64,000 bases of DNA from Haloarcula sp. DT43 (lineage in GTDB: Archaea > Halobacteriota > Halobacteria > Halobacteriales > Haloarculaceae), in assembly GCF_037078405.1 (NCBI RefSeq), contig NZ_JAYMGZ010000003.1, positions 1 to 64,000 of the forward strand. The letters are read 5' to 3'. Numbering within the stretch: position 1 is the first letter of the stretch; the number at the start of each line of letters is the position of its first letter. The translations under genes and the position numbers were made by a program. Below, one piece after another: positions 33,038 to 41,805 of this stretch. Below the pieces are notes generated by a model. That model saw only the letters and a program-made list of their open reading frames with translations. It ran no database searches and was not told the origin of the DNA.

Positions 33038-34828
33038 GTGGTCCTAACATTGACACAAATAGACAAAAGCACGCGGAGGGGGCAGCAGACACCGTCGGTG
33101 TCACGAACCGTCGTGGAACTCGACGCCGACAGCCGGCTGGTCACGGTCGCCGTCGCGACGGACGGCACCGAACCGCTCCGCGTCTCGTTCAGACAGCCGG
33201 TACCGCCACACCACACGCTCCGGGTGGGAGACGACGGGTCCGTGGACGCCTACGCCGACGGCACGGTGACGGTGACCTACACGGCCGAGCCCGGCTCCGA
33301 CGCGGAGTTTTGCTACCGTATCGACGGGCCGGTCGATTCGGCACTGTCCGAGCCGACGGCGGAGGTGTTGCAGGCGGCCGAGAGCGGACCGGCGTCGCCG
33401 ACGGTGACGTGGGTCGACGCCGAGGGGACCACGACGCCGCTCTCGATGTCTGCCGACACGGTTACCGCACGCACGGACGGCGCGTTGCCGATGATAACCG
33501 GCCGGACGACGCCGGCGGCCGACCCGCTGGCCGGCGTGGCTATCGGCGTCATCCTCACGCCGACCAACGAGGACGCCGTGGTCCGGACCGTCCTCAGGGC
33601 CAGGCGGCGCGGCCACGCCGTCCTCGTCACGACGCAGGGCGTCGACGGCGACGCCGAGACGCTCGAAATACTCGAAACGCTGGGGGCCGTCGTCTCCGCG
33701 CCGCCCTCGAAGTGGGCCTCGCAGTTACAGCTCCACCGGGTGCTATCACAGACCGCCAGAGGGCAGGGTCTCCCGGGTATCGTCCTCCAGACCCGTGACT
33801 GCCCGCGCATCGACTACGAACGGACCGCGACAGCGGCCACGGACGCCGATTACGAGGTCATCGCCATTCCGGAGCTGTGGAACCAGTCGCCGACCAACCC
33901 CACGGTCGTCGTCGGCATCCCGGCGTACAACGCGGCGGACAGCATCGGCTCCGTCGTCGAGAGCGCGCTCCCCTACGCGCAGGAGGTCGTGGTCGTCGAC
34001 GACGGGAGTCACGACGGGACGGCCGACCGCGCCCGGACGGCCGGTGCGACGGTCGTCGTCCACGACCGCAACCGTGGGTACGGCGGCGCGCTCAAGACGA
34101 TATTCCGGGAGGGGGCTGAACGCGACGCCGCTCACCTCGTCGTCATCGACGCCGACGGGCAACACGACCCGGCGGACATTCCGGCCCTGGTCCAGGCACA
34201 GCAACGCGACGAGACGGACATCGTCATCGGCAGTCGCTACGTCGGCGAACGGGACACGAAAGTCCCGTTCGTCCGCTCGGTCGGGCTGGCGGTCATCAAC
34301 AGCCTCACGAACGCCAGCCTCGGCAAGCTCCGCCCGAGCGGCTTCATCCACGATACACAGAGCGGCTACCGCGCGTACAGCCGCATGGCGACGCGCTCGC
34401 TCGCGGCGGACCCGATGATAGGGGACAACATGGGCGCGAGCACCGACATCCTCTATCACGCACACCGCAACCGGCTCAGCGTCGCCGAAGTCGGGACGAC
34501 CATCTCCTACGACGTCGAAAACGGCAGCTCACAGGACTCGTTCTCCCACGGGATGGACCTCCTGCGGAACATCTTCTGGACTGTCGAGTACGGTCGGCCG
34601 CTGCTCATCTTGGGGCTCCCTGGGGCCGTCACGACGCTGGTCGGCGTCGCCGTAGCGATGTGGCTCCTCTCCGGGTACGTCGAGACCGGGACGCTGGCGA
34701 CGGCCCCCCTCGCGGCGGCTATCCTGTTCGCGCTCGGCGGCCTGTTGCTCTGTGTCACGTCGCTGATGATGCACGTGCTGAACGGGCATCCGACGCTCAA
34801 GCGACTGCGCGGCGAGGGCAACAGCTAA
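33038..34828 (+). CDS. membrane-anchored GT2 family glycosyltransferase
   Basis: This protein of about 596 residues has an N-terminal beta-rich domain of unknown role (to about 150), a central alpha/beta segment (ILTPTNEDAVVRTVLRARRRGH near 170), and a GT-A glycosyltransferase domain of the dolichol-phosphate-sugar synthase type. The latter starts at VVVGIPAYNAADS near 288, with VVVVDDGSHDGT, VVIDADGQHDPADIP (DxD-like) near 370 and SGFIHDTQSGYRAYS near 430. Two C-terminal membrane helices lie at about 525-548 and 555-578. It likely transfers a sugar to a lipid carrier. The start is uncertain: the frame opens earlier (GTG 32969), but a TATA-like TATTTATCC at about 32992-33000 favours GTG 33038 or TTG 33050. 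Confidence 0.85.
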   Translation: MVLTLTQIDKSTRRGQQTPSVSRTVVELDADSRLVTVAVATDGTEPLRVSFRQPVPPHHTLRVGDDGSVDAYADGTVTVTYTAEPGSDAEFCYRIDGPVDSALSEPTAEVLQAAESGPASPTVTWVDAEGTTTPLSMSADTVTARTDGALPMITGRTTPAADPLAGVAIGVILTPTNEDAVVRTVLRARRRGHAVLVTTQGVDGDAETLEILETLGAVVSAPPSKWASQLQLHRVLSQTARGQGLPGIVLQTRDCPRIDYERTATAATDADYEVIAIPELWNQSPTNPTVVVGIPAYNAADSIGSVVESALPYAQEVVVVDDGSHDGTADRARTAGATVVVHDRNRGYGGALKTIFREGAERDAAHLVVIDADGQHDPADIPALVQAQQRDETDIVIGSRYVGERDTKVPFVRSVGLAVINSLTNASLGKLRPSGFIHDTQSGYRAYSRMATRSLAADPMIGDNMGASTDILYHAHRNRLSVAEVGTTISYDVENGSSQDSFSHGMDLLRNIFWTVEYGRPLLILGLPGAVTTLVGVAVAMWLLSGYVETGTLATAPLAAAILFALGGLLLCVTSLMMHVLNGHPTLKRLRGEGNS

Positions 34829-34890
34829 ATGCCGTCACCACAGGACTCCAGTACGATGACGGGCGCGCGCTGTTCAGTCGGTGGTCGGCC

Positions 34891-35607
34891 GTGAGCAGGA
34901 CCGAGGTCGCCGCGGGCGGCCGCCTCCGGGACCGGGTCAGTCCCCGGGCGCCGGCCGCTGTCTTTGCGGCTCTGGGCCTCGTCCTCGTCGTGGCCGCCGT
35001 CGCCGTGCCCGCCGCCGAGACGCTGTTGCTCTCGTGGGGCGGGACGGCGCTGTTTCTCGCCGTGCTGTTGCGGTTCGTCTTCACCGGGCCGACGGTCCCG
35101 GCGGCCGTGACGACGGCCGTCTACACCACGATGGCCGACGACGCCCGTCGGCGCGCGCCCGACGCCCCACACCGGTACGTCCCCGGCGACGACGGCGTCT
35201 CGCTCGCCGTCGGCGGGGAGACGTTCGACCCTGTGGGCACGCGACTGCTGGCCGCCACGGAGACACCCGTCGGTGACGGACCGGCCGCGGAGCGGCTCGC
35301 GGTAGTGGTCGATGTCGTGATCAATGAACTGGAACTGGCCGGGCGTGCGAGCGCCACGACCGCAGCGGGCGAGGCGACGGTCACCGTCGTCGGGAGCCGC
35401 GTCGGGACGGCGGCACTGTTCGACCACCCCGTGGCTTCCGTCGTCGGCGTCGCGCTCGCGGACGCCCTCGAAACGGGGGTTCGCGTCGACACCAGTGTCG
35501 AGGACGGGGTGCTCGTGGTCTCCTGCCGGTGGTCACAGCGCGCCGAGGAACTTCTCGACGGTGCGGAGGCCGACGAAGACGGCGAAGACGGCCGCTCCGA
35601 CCAGTAG
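34891..35607 (+). CDS. two-helix membrane protein with acidic C-terminal domain
   Basis: This protein of about 238 residues has two adjacent hydrophobic helices (about 22-44 and 46-64), then a soluble domain of about 150 residues ending in an acidic tail (DGAEADEDGEDG). The domain contains LAVVVDVVINELELAG and VTVVGSRVGTAALFDHPVASVVGVALADAL. It resembles haloarchaeal DUF7982-type proteins, without certainty. GTG 34891 is the best start, because upstream in-frame codons overlap the preceding glycosyltransferase and look unnatural. Its last 75 bp overlap the end of the convergent gene at 35533-35805. Confidence 0.65.
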   Translation: MSRTEVAAGGRLRDRVSPRAPAAVFAALGLVLVVAAVAVPAAETLLLSWGGTALFLAVLLRFVFTGPTVPAAVTTAVYTTMADDARRRAPDAPHRYVPGDDGVSLAVGGETFDPVGTRLLAATETPVGDGPAAERLAVVVDVVINELELAGRASATTAAGEATVTVVGSRVGTAALFDHPVASVVGVALADALETGVRVDTSVEDGVLVVSCRWSQRAEELLDGAEADEDGEDGRSDQ

Positions 35608-35805
35608 CGGCCAGCGCAGACGGGTGCGCCACCCGACGGTGGCGTGGATCGGTGCGGTCAGGGCCGTCACGACGACGAGTCCGACGAAGGCGACGACGAA
35701 GGCTACTTCGACCGTGAGGCGGCCGGCGCTGGCAAGCAGCGCGATACCTGCGAGGGTCCACGCGGCCTGGTACAGCAGGAACTGTCGCTGGCGCGGGGTC
35801 GTCAT
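35533..35805 (-). CDS. small three-helix membrane protein
   Basis: This 90-residue protein has three hydrophobic segments (about residues 13-30, 33-52 and 63-82) and a basic N terminus (MTTPRQRQF). No family is recognised. On the minus strand a TATA-like TTATAC lies about 28 bp before the ATG at 35805. It converges on, and overlaps by 75 bp, the end of the gene at 34891-35607, so both strands of that stretch would be coding. Confidence 0.65.
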   Translation of the reverse strand: MTTPRQRQFLLYQAAWTLAGIALLASAGRLTVEVAFVVAFVGLVVVTALTAPIHATVGWRTRLRWPLLVGAAVFAVFVGLRTVEKFLGAL

Positions 35806-35890
35806 TAGGCTCGCTACGGCACAGGGGGGTATAACCGCACCGACAGCCGGAGCAGCGGGTTCAAGGGCGTTCGCGCCGTCAGTACCGTAG

Positions 35891-36421
35891 ATGTTTCCCT
35901 GGACTCACGCCGCCTTCGGCTACCTCCTCTTTCTCGCGGTCGTGTTCCTGCTCGGCCGACGGCTCTCGAAGGCCGAACTGCTGGCGGTGCTCGTCGGTAC
36001 CCAGCTGGCGGACGTCATCGACAAGCCGCTGGCGTGGTGGTTCAACGCGATACCGTCGGGGCGGTCGCTGGCGCACTCGTTGCTGTTCGTGGTGCCCGTG
36101 AGCGCCGTCGTCGTCGCTGTCGCGTGGCACCGGCACCATCCCGAGGTCGGCCTCGCGTTCGCGTTTGGCTACCTGACCCACCTCCTCGGCGACACCTACG
36201 CGGCCCTCTACTACTGGCGGACCGGGGAGTTCACGTTCCTGCTGTGGCCGGTACTGCCGCCGTACCCCTACGGCGGTTTCGTCGGGTTCGCCGACTTCGC
36301 CGCCGACGTGGAGCTCACCGGGACGCTGGTGGGGCTGTTTCTCGCGGCCGTGGCCGTCGGCGGCGTCTTCCTCGTCCACTTCGCCCGTGCGCCGTGGTGG
36401 CAGGCATCTCGGACGCGGTGA
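35891..36421 (+). CDS. YdjM-like membrane-bound metal-dependent hydrolase
   Basis: This 176-residue integral membrane protein has about four or five helices. It starts with MFPWTHAAFGYLLF, where the His matches the conserved WTHA motif of the YdjM/LexA-regulated membrane hydrolase family. Other family positions are LVGTQLADVIDKPLAW near residue 35, SLAHSLLFVVP near 58 and GYLTHLLGDTY near 95, giving a His/Asp cluster that probably binds metal. Members are predicted phospholipid or glycolipid hydrolases. It lies 40 bp upstream of the epimerase gene on the same strand. Confidence 0.8.
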   Translation: MFPWTHAAFGYLLFLAVVFLLGRRLSKAELLAVLVGTQLADVIDKPLAWWFNAIPSGRSLAHSLLFVVPVSAVVVAVAWHRHHPEVGLAFAFGYLTHLLGDTYAALYYWRTGEFTFLLWPVLPPYPYGGFVGFADFAADVELTGTLVGLFLAAVAVGGVFLVHFARAPWWQASRTR

Positions 36422-36461
36422 GCACCAGCGGGTATTTGACGCGTCCGAGCGAGAGAGAGAC

Positions 36462-37376
36462 ATGGACCAGACTGTCGCCGGGCGGACGGTGCTCGTAACG
36501 GGCGGGGCGGGATTCGTCGGGAGCCACGTCGCCGACGCCCTCTGTCCCGACAACGAGGTGCGAATTCTCGACGACTTTTCGACCGGCGACCGGGCCAACT
36601 GCCCCGACGACGCGACGGTCGTCGAGGGGGACATCCGTGACGAGGCGGCGCTTTCGGCCGCCATCGACGGCGCCGACATCGTGTTCCACGAGGCAGCCCT
36701 CGTGAGCGTCGCCCGCTCCGTCGAGGACCCGACGGCGAGTCACAGCATCAACACCGAGGGGACGCTCGCGGTGCTGGAAGCCGCGCGGCGACAGGACGCC
36801 CGCGTGGTATTCGCGTCCAGCGCCGCCATCTACGGCGCGCCGGCGTCGACGCCGGTGGCCGAGACGGCCCCGAAGCGTCCGGCCTCGCCGTACGGGCTGG
36901 AGAAGCTCTCGGGGGACCACTACTGTCGCCTCTACGCCGACCTCTACGACCTCCCGACGGTCGCGCTGCGCTACTTCAACGTCTACGGCCCCCGCCAGTC
37001 CGGCGGCGACTACGCCGGCGCGATAACCGCCTTCACCGAACAGGCCCGGGCCGGCGGCCCGGTGACGGTCCACGGCGACGGCGACCAGACCCGCGACTTC
37101 GTCAACGTCGCGGACGTCGTGCAGGCGAACCTGCTCGCGGCCACCACCGACGCCACAGGGGAGGCGTTCAACGTCGGCACCGGCTCACAGACGACCATCC
37201 GCCGGGTGGCCGAGGTCATCCGCGACGAGGTGGCTCCGGACGCCGAACTGACCCACGTCGCCCCCCGCGACGGCGACATCCGCCACAGCGTGGCCGACAT
37301 CGACAAAATCGTCGACCGGCTGGGGTACGAGCCGACCGTCACGCTGGCGGACGGCCTCCGGGCGTACCTAGCCTGA
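36462..37376 (+). CDS. NAD-dependent sugar-nucleotide epimerase/dehydratase
   Basis: This 304-residue extended SDR resembles UDP-glucose 4-epimerases. The cofactor motif is GGAGFVGSHVA near residue 15, Asp of DDFSTGDR near 40 binds the adenosine ribose, the catalytic Ser/Thr lies in FASSAAIYG near 117, and YGLEK is the YxxxK motif near 140. RYFNVYGPRQ near 165 and HGDGDQTRDFVNVADV near 205 are typical of the sugar-nucleotide-binding half. It probably supplies UDP-galactose or a related sugar for the surface glycan. The start is the ATG at 36462, since upstream codons are Arg-rich. Its last 9 bp overlap the convergent halocyanin gene. Confidence 0.9.
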   Translation: MDQTVAGRTVLVTGGAGFVGSHVADALCPDNEVRILDDFSTGDRANCPDDATVVEGDIRDEAALSAAIDGADIVFHEAALVSVARSVEDPTASHSINTEGTLAVLEAARRQDARVVFASSAAIYGAPASTPVAETAPKRPASPYGLEKLSGDHYCRLYADLYDLPTVALRYFNVYGPRQSGGDYAGAITAFTEQARAGGPVTVHGDGDQTRDFVNVADVVQANLLAATTDATGEAFNVGTGSQTTIRRVAEVIRDEVAPDAELTHVAPRDGDIRHSVADIDKIVDRLGYEPTVTLADGLRAYLA

Positions 37377-37829
37377 CTCGACGACGACCGTCCCGACCAT
37401 GCCCGACTCGTGCGGGATACAGAAGTAGGGGAACTCCCCGGCCGTCTCGAACGTGTGACTGTATGTTTCGTCGGTGCTGACGCTCCCCTGCGGGTAGGAC
37501 TTCCGGGCGGCGGACTCGCTGTCGAACTCTCCCGACGCGAAGTACGCCGCCCCATCGGGCAGGTCCTCCTCGTAGGCCGTCACGCTGTGGGCGACGGCCC
37601 CGGTCGTCACCCAGTCGACGGTGTCGCCGACGCTGACCGTCAGCGTCTCCGGTTCGAAGTTGAGGCTGTCGGTCATCTCGACGGTGTGAGCGCTCGGTGT
37701 CCCGGTCTCCATCTCCGTCGGCGTCTCCGTCCCCCCTTCCGTCGCGTCCGAACTCGACCCGCCACACCCGGCCACGCCGCCGGTCAGCGCCACACCGCTC
37801 AGCCGTAGTACCGTCCGCCGATTACACAT
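37368..37829 (-). CDS. halocyanin-like blue copper lipoprotein
   Basis: This 153-residue lipoprotein has a Tat-type N terminus (CNRRTVLRLSG) with lipobox Cys22, a Thr/Glu-rich linker of about 25 residues and a plastocyanin-like domain. The four type-1 copper ligands are visible: His81, Cys137, His140 and Met144 (in PYFCIPHESGM). It carries electrons outside the membrane. A segment of about 30 residues around DLPDGAAYFASGEFDSES is typical of haloarchaeal halocyanins. It converges on the epimerase gene with a 9 bp overlap. Confidence 0.92.
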   Translation of the reverse strand: MCNRRTVLRLSGVALTGGVAGCGGSSSDATEGGTETPTEMETGTPSAHTVEMTDSLNFEPETLTVSVGDTVDWVTTGAVAHSVTAYEEDLPDGAAYFASGEFDSESAARKSYPQGSVSTDETYSHTFETAGEFPYFCIPHESGMVGTVVVESG

Positions 37830-37919
37830 ACCTGCTCCTTGGGTGCGAGACGGTTAAGCGTACACCTCGACTGCAACGCTTTTGGTCACACCCGCGAAAC
37901 GGCTACCAACGAAACCCCG

Positions 37920-39872
37920 ATGGTCGCTCTCACTCATGAACGGCGGACGCAGGCGCTTCCGTTCGCCGTCTGTCTGCTCCTCGGCGCGGGACTGCTGGCC
38001 GCGGACCGCCTCAGCCTGCTCCCCCGGCCGACGCTGTTGCGCGCCGGGTTCACCCTCGTCGGGGCCGCAGTGGCGCTTCTACTGTTCGTGCTGTCGCGGG
38101 GCGACCGCCCCGCCCGCTCGCGGCGGGTGCCGCCGAGTCTCGTGACGAAGGCCGTCCTGTTGCTCGCCGGCGGTGGCGTCGTCGCCACGGCGCTGGTGGG
38201 CTCACGGGTCCTGCCGTTCGCGGTCGTCCTCCCGCTGGGACTGGGCGTCGTTGCGCTCCAGCTTCGGGCCGACCCCGCTGCGCCGGCGATACTGACACAG
38301 CTCAGCGCGCTCTTTCTGGCCGGCCGGCTCGGGAAGTACCTCACGACCGGCTTCTACTTCGGCGGCACCGACACCTTCGCTCACGTCGCGGCGGTCGATA
38401 CGCTCCTTCGGACGCGTTCCACGGCGGCGATTCCACACGGCTACGACCTCTATCCGGTGTTTCACTTCCTCGTCGGGACGGTGCGACACGCGACGGGGCT
38501 GCGGAGCTACGACGCGCTCGTCCTGGCTGGCATCGCGCTGTGTACGCTCGTCGTCCCGCTCTCGTACCTGCTGGGCTGGTCGGTGTTTGGCTCACAGCGG
38601 CTCGGACTGACGGCCGCGCTCTCGGTCACAGTCCTCGAATTCTTCTCCTATCACGCGCTGTACTTCTACCCGCAGGCGCTGGCGTGTCTCCTCGTCCTCG
38701 TCGGTATCTACGTCACCAGCCGGCTGCGCTACGCCGCCGACGAGCGGGGCTTTCGCCGACTCTCCGTCTTCGTCGTCGCGCTCGTCGCGACGATGGTCGT
38801 CACCCACCACCTGACGTACGTCCTGTTCGCGCTCGTCGCCGCCGCCGCCGTGCCGGTGGCCCTCGCCCGGCCGTATCTGTTCGACAGCCCGGTACCGGAG
38901 GTGCGGCGGTGGTTCCGGTACCGCTGGCTGTTCCCCGGCGTCGTGGGCGCGGTGCTCCTGCTCGTCTACTGGTCGTACTCCCCGAGCCTCATCACCGTCG
39001 GCATCGTCGAACTGAGCCTCGGCCTCCTGCTCGACGTGGCGACGGTGCCGCCACAGCAGTTGTACACGTACGGGACGGCGCTCCCGGTCGACAGCGTCGC
39101 CCGGGCCGTCGAGTGGCTGCTGACGCCGACCGGGCTGTACGCCGCCGGGCTGTGGGCGGTACTGTTGCTCGCGGGCTACGAGCTGCTCGACAGGCCCCGG
39201 GCGTACCAGCGGGGGTTCACGATGGCCGTCACCGGCCTCGGCCTGTCGGTACTGTTGCTCCCGCTTCCGGTTCCCGTCCCACAGCTAGAGCGGCTGCAGT
39301 TCGTCGTGACGCTGGTCGCTATCTTCCCGCTGGCTGTCGGCCTCCGACGCGTGCTGGCCGTCGACCGGCGGTACGCCGTCGCCGCCGTGGTGTTCGTCGC
39401 CGCGCTGGGCGGCGCGACGGCGTTTACCGTCCTCACGGCCGACGACGTAGCCGACATCTACATCGAGGAACCCCGCGAGCAGGTCTCGATGAGCGGCGAC
39501 CAGTTCCGCGCCGTCCAGACGACGGCTGGGTTCGTCGGCGCGTACGGCGACGGACCGACGGCAACCGACCGCGTGACCAACCGCGCCTTCGAGACGGCCC
39601 GGTTCAACGCCACGGCCGAACTCGACGCCGCGCCGTCCGGTCTGGAGAGCGACGCGACGTACCTGGTCGCCCGCGAGCGCTGGACCTGGAACGTCGTCGC
39701 GCTGGGCCGTGGGCTCCGCGTCGGCGAGCAGGACACCTTCGCCGTCTCCAGGGCCCGGTTCTCCGTCGCGGACGCGACCCGGACCAAGGTGTACACCACG
39801 GACCACACGCGCGTCTACCGGAGCTCGGACGGTTTTGCCGGGCTCTACGGCGAGAACGGCACGAGCCTGTAA
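37920..39872 (+). CDS. polytopic membrane protein, glycosyltransferase-like
   Basis: This 650-residue protein has about 12-13 membrane helices in its first 500 residues and a soluble C-terminal domain of about 140 residues. A luminal loop after the helix near residue 110 (TTGFYFGGTDTFAHVAAVD, then IPHGYDLYPVFHFLVG) contains the Asp and His/Tyr pattern seen in GT-C oligosaccharide or lipid-linked-sugar transferases of the PMT type. The start is placed at ATG 37920, since the upstream 27 codons look non-coding. Its last 28 bp overlap the convergent GT2 gene. It probably transfers a sugar from a lipid carrier outside the membrane, but this is inferred. Confidence 0.75.
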   Translation: MVALTHERRTQALPFAVCLLLGAGLLAADRLSLLPRPTLLRAGFTLVGAAVALLLFVLSRGDRPARSRRVPPSLVTKAVLLLAGGGVVATALVGSRVLPFAVVLPLGLGVVALQLRADPAAPAILTQLSALFLAGRLGKYLTTGFYFGGTDTFAHVAAVDTLLRTRSTAAIPHGYDLYPVFHFLVGTVRHATGLRSYDALVLAGIALCTLVVPLSYLLGWSVFGSQRLGLTAALSVTVLEFFSYHALYFYPQALACLLVLVGIYVTSRLRYAADERGFRRLSVFVVALVATMVVTHHLTYVLFALVAAAAVPVALARPYLFDSPVPEVRRWFRYRWLFPGVVGAVLLLVYWSYSPSLITVGIVELSLGLLLDVATVPPQQLYTYGTALPVDSVARAVEWLLTPTGLYAAGLWAVLLLAGYELLDRPRAYQRGFTMAVTGLGLSVLLLPLPVPVPQLERLQFVVTLVAIFPLAVGLRRVLAVDRRYAVAAVVFVAALGGATAFTVLTADDVADIYIEEPREQVSMSGDQFRAVQTTAGFVGAYGDGPTATDRVTNRAFETARFNATAELDAAPSGLESDATYLVARERWTWNVVALGRGLRVGEQDTFAVSRARFSVADATRTKVYTTDHTRVYRSSDGFAGLYGENGTSL

Positions 39873-40615
39873 CACAGGCTCCGGCACAGGTACGCCACCG
39901 AAAACGGGTGTGGCGAGATGCGGACCGCCCGCCCGAGGTAGGTCACGGCGCGGTCGTACTCCCCGGCCTCGTGACAGGCCAGGCCGAGGTCAGTGTACAG
40001 CTGAGTGTAGTAAATCGGGAGGTACGGCTGGGCCTCCGGGACGCGCTCGCTGACGAGGTAGCCGAAGCGCTTCGCGTGCCGGCGGTACTCGTCGACCGCC
40101 ATCCCGGAGGCCGTCATGCTCTCCCCGTGGCGGCGGCGCTCGAAGAGGTCGGGACAGCAACAGACCCCGCCGTCGCTGGCCGCTTCCAAGACGTACAGCA
40201 GGTCCTCGCCGCGGTCCAGCCCGGTCTCGAAGCGGGTCCCGACCCGGTCGGTGTCGACGAGAATCGAGGAGGTCACCTCCGAGCGGTCCCCCACGAACAC
40301 CTCGTAGACGAAGTCGTCGAGCGTGGTCTTCGGCCCCTCGACGCAGAGGCCAGCGCCCGTCTCCGCCATCCGGTCGAGCTGTCGCGCCAGTTTGTCCGGG
40401 GCCCAGAGGTCGTCGGCGTCGAGGAACGCAACGTACCGGGTGTCGGCCCGGTCTAACCCCGCGTTCCGGGCGTCGGCCGGGCCGGTGTCCACGTCGTCGA
40501 CGACCAGCAGCTCCGTATCGACGGTCTGTGCCGCGACGGTCGCTTTGGCCTCTTCGAGCATCTCCGGCGGCGTGAACCGCTCGCTGTACGGAATGACCAC
40601 GGACACGGTCACCAT
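39845..40615 (-). CDS. GT2 family glycosyltransferase
   Basis: This 256-residue GT-A enzyme has the nucleotide-sugar pattern VSVVIPYSERF near residue 4, LLVVDDVDTGPADARNAGLD at about 35-54 and the DxD motif AFLDADDLW near 67. The C-terminal half has TPR-like features (ACHEAGEYDRAVTYLGRAVRI near 220). It is the last gene of the minus-strand chain 43938 to 39845 and overlaps the preceding GT4 gene by 7 bp. The upstream open frame to 40669 is Arg-rich, so the ATG at 40615 is used. It likely adds one sugar to the surface glycan. Confidence 0.88.
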   Translation of the reverse strand: MVTVSVVIPYSERFTPPEMLEEAKATVAAQTVDTELLVVDDVDTGPADARNAGLDRADTRYVAFLDADDLWAPDKLARQLDRMAETGAGLCVEGPKTTLDDFVYEVFVGDRSEVTSSILVDTDRVGTRFETGLDRGEDLLYVLEAASDGGVCCCPDLFERRRHGESMTASGMAVDEYRRHAKRFGYLVSERVPEAQPYLPIYYTQLYTDLGLACHEAGEYDRAVTYLGRAVRISPHPFSVAYLCRSLCYRLVPFSP

Positions 40616-41805
40616 TCGGCCATCACCGCCTCGTGGATGTCCGTGACGCGGTCGGCGTGGGCGCTCCACGTCCAGTCCTGGTCGAGTAGCCGCCGATGGC
40701 CGGCGGTCCCCATCGCCCGCAGGCGCTCGGGGTCGTCGAACAGGCGGTCAAGCACCCCGGCCAACCGCGTCGGGTCCTTCGGCGGGACCAGCACGCCGGT
40801 CTCGCCGTCGACGACCATCTCGGGGATGCCACCCACCGACGAGGCGACGACCGGGGTCTTCGCCGCCATCGCCTCGTAGAGAACCGTCGGCCGTCCCTCG
40901 GTCCAGCTCGGGAGCACCAGCGCGTCGGCGGCGACCTGCCATCGCCTGAGCGCTACCGGGTCCAGCCGCCACATCGACCGCGCGGGGTGTGGGAGCTCCC
41001 CCAGTCGCTCCAGCAGCCACCACCGCAGGTCGCCCTCGTGGCCGACGGTGACGAGCATCACGTCGTCGCGTTCGAGCGCGCCGACCGCCTCCACCAGTTC
41101 CTTCACGCCCTTCTGTTCGGTGAACGCCCCGACGTACAGCAGGAGCTTCGTGTCGGGGTCGATGCCCAGTTCCCGGCGGATGGCGGCCCGACGGTCGGTC
41201 GGGAACTTCTCCGGGTCCTCCCCGATGGGGACCGTCCGTATCTTCTCCGCGGGCGCGAACCGCCGGGCGACTTCGGCCAGTTCGTCGCTGACGACCATGA
41301 TTCGAGCGGCGTAGTCGATAGTCTCGCGGATGCGGGCCTGAGCCCCGTCGTTGAAACTGTCGAAGTTGTGCAGGTCGACCGCGTGGCTGTTGACCACCAG
41401 CGGCACGTCGTGCTCGCGGCAATACGGGAGAAGGCCGTACCCGTCGAGGTAGACGTCGGAGGTGTGGACCACGTCGTGTGGCGTCCCGAAGGTCCGCTCG
41501 ACGTACCGGGGGATTCGCTTCTGGAGGGAGTCCCCCGACACGTGGTAGAAGTACTGTTTCGGCACCATGTACAGGAAGCGCGGGTAGTGGGCCACGTAGG
41601 TCCCCCAGCGCTCGGTCGCCGGCACCCGCGAGTACTCGGAGTGGGGGCCGACCGGCGGGGCGAACGGCGTCGGCACGACCACGTCGAGGTCGGCGTGGGT
41701 GCGGTTGATGGCGTCGAACGACCGGTGGTTGAACGGCGACCGGACCTGGAGCGGGTGGCTCTGGTGATGGATACAGCAGGCCAGCACGTCGTAGGGGTCG
41801 CTCAT
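40609..41805 (-). CDS. GT4 family glycosyltransferase
   Basis: This 398-residue GT-B enzyme is of the GT4 type. The N-terminal half contains HDVVHTSDVYLDGYGLLPYC near residue 110. The C-terminal half carries LLLYVGAFTEQKGVKELVEA near 222, DALVLPSWTEGRPTVLYEAMA near 295 (ExxxxxE motif) and TPVVASSVGGIPEMVVDGETG. It is a close paralogue of the gene at 42715-43938, with a 100 bp block (41131-41230) identical at 99 positions to 43234-43333. It overlaps the GT2 genes on both sides (4 and 7 bp). Confidence 0.9.
   Translation of the reverse strand: MSDPYDVLACCIHHQSHPLQVRSPFNHRSFDAINRTHADLDVVVPTPFAPPVGPHSEYSRVPATERWGTYVAHYPRFLYMVPKQYFYHVSGDSLQKRIPRYVERTFGTPHDVVHTSDVYLDGYGLLPYCREHDVPLVVNSHAVDLHNFDSFNDGAQARIRETIDYAARIMVVSDELAEVARRFAPAEKIRTVPIGEDPEKFPTDRRAAIRRELGIDPDTKLLLYVGAFTEQKGVKELVEAVGALERDDVMLVTVGHEGDLRWWLLERLGELPHPARSMWRLDPVALRRWQVAADALVLPSWTEGRPTVLYEAMAAKTPVVASSVGGIPEMVVDGETGVLVPPKDPTRLAGVLDRLFDDPERLRAMGTAGHRRLLDQDWTWSAHADRVTDIHEAVMAEW

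Noticed and set aside
38540-40456. 638-codon plus-strand frame overlapping the polytopic membrane protein and GT2 genes
   Set aside because: The composition is Arg/Pro-rich and it is a frame shadow of genes with clear transmembrane and GT2 patterns.
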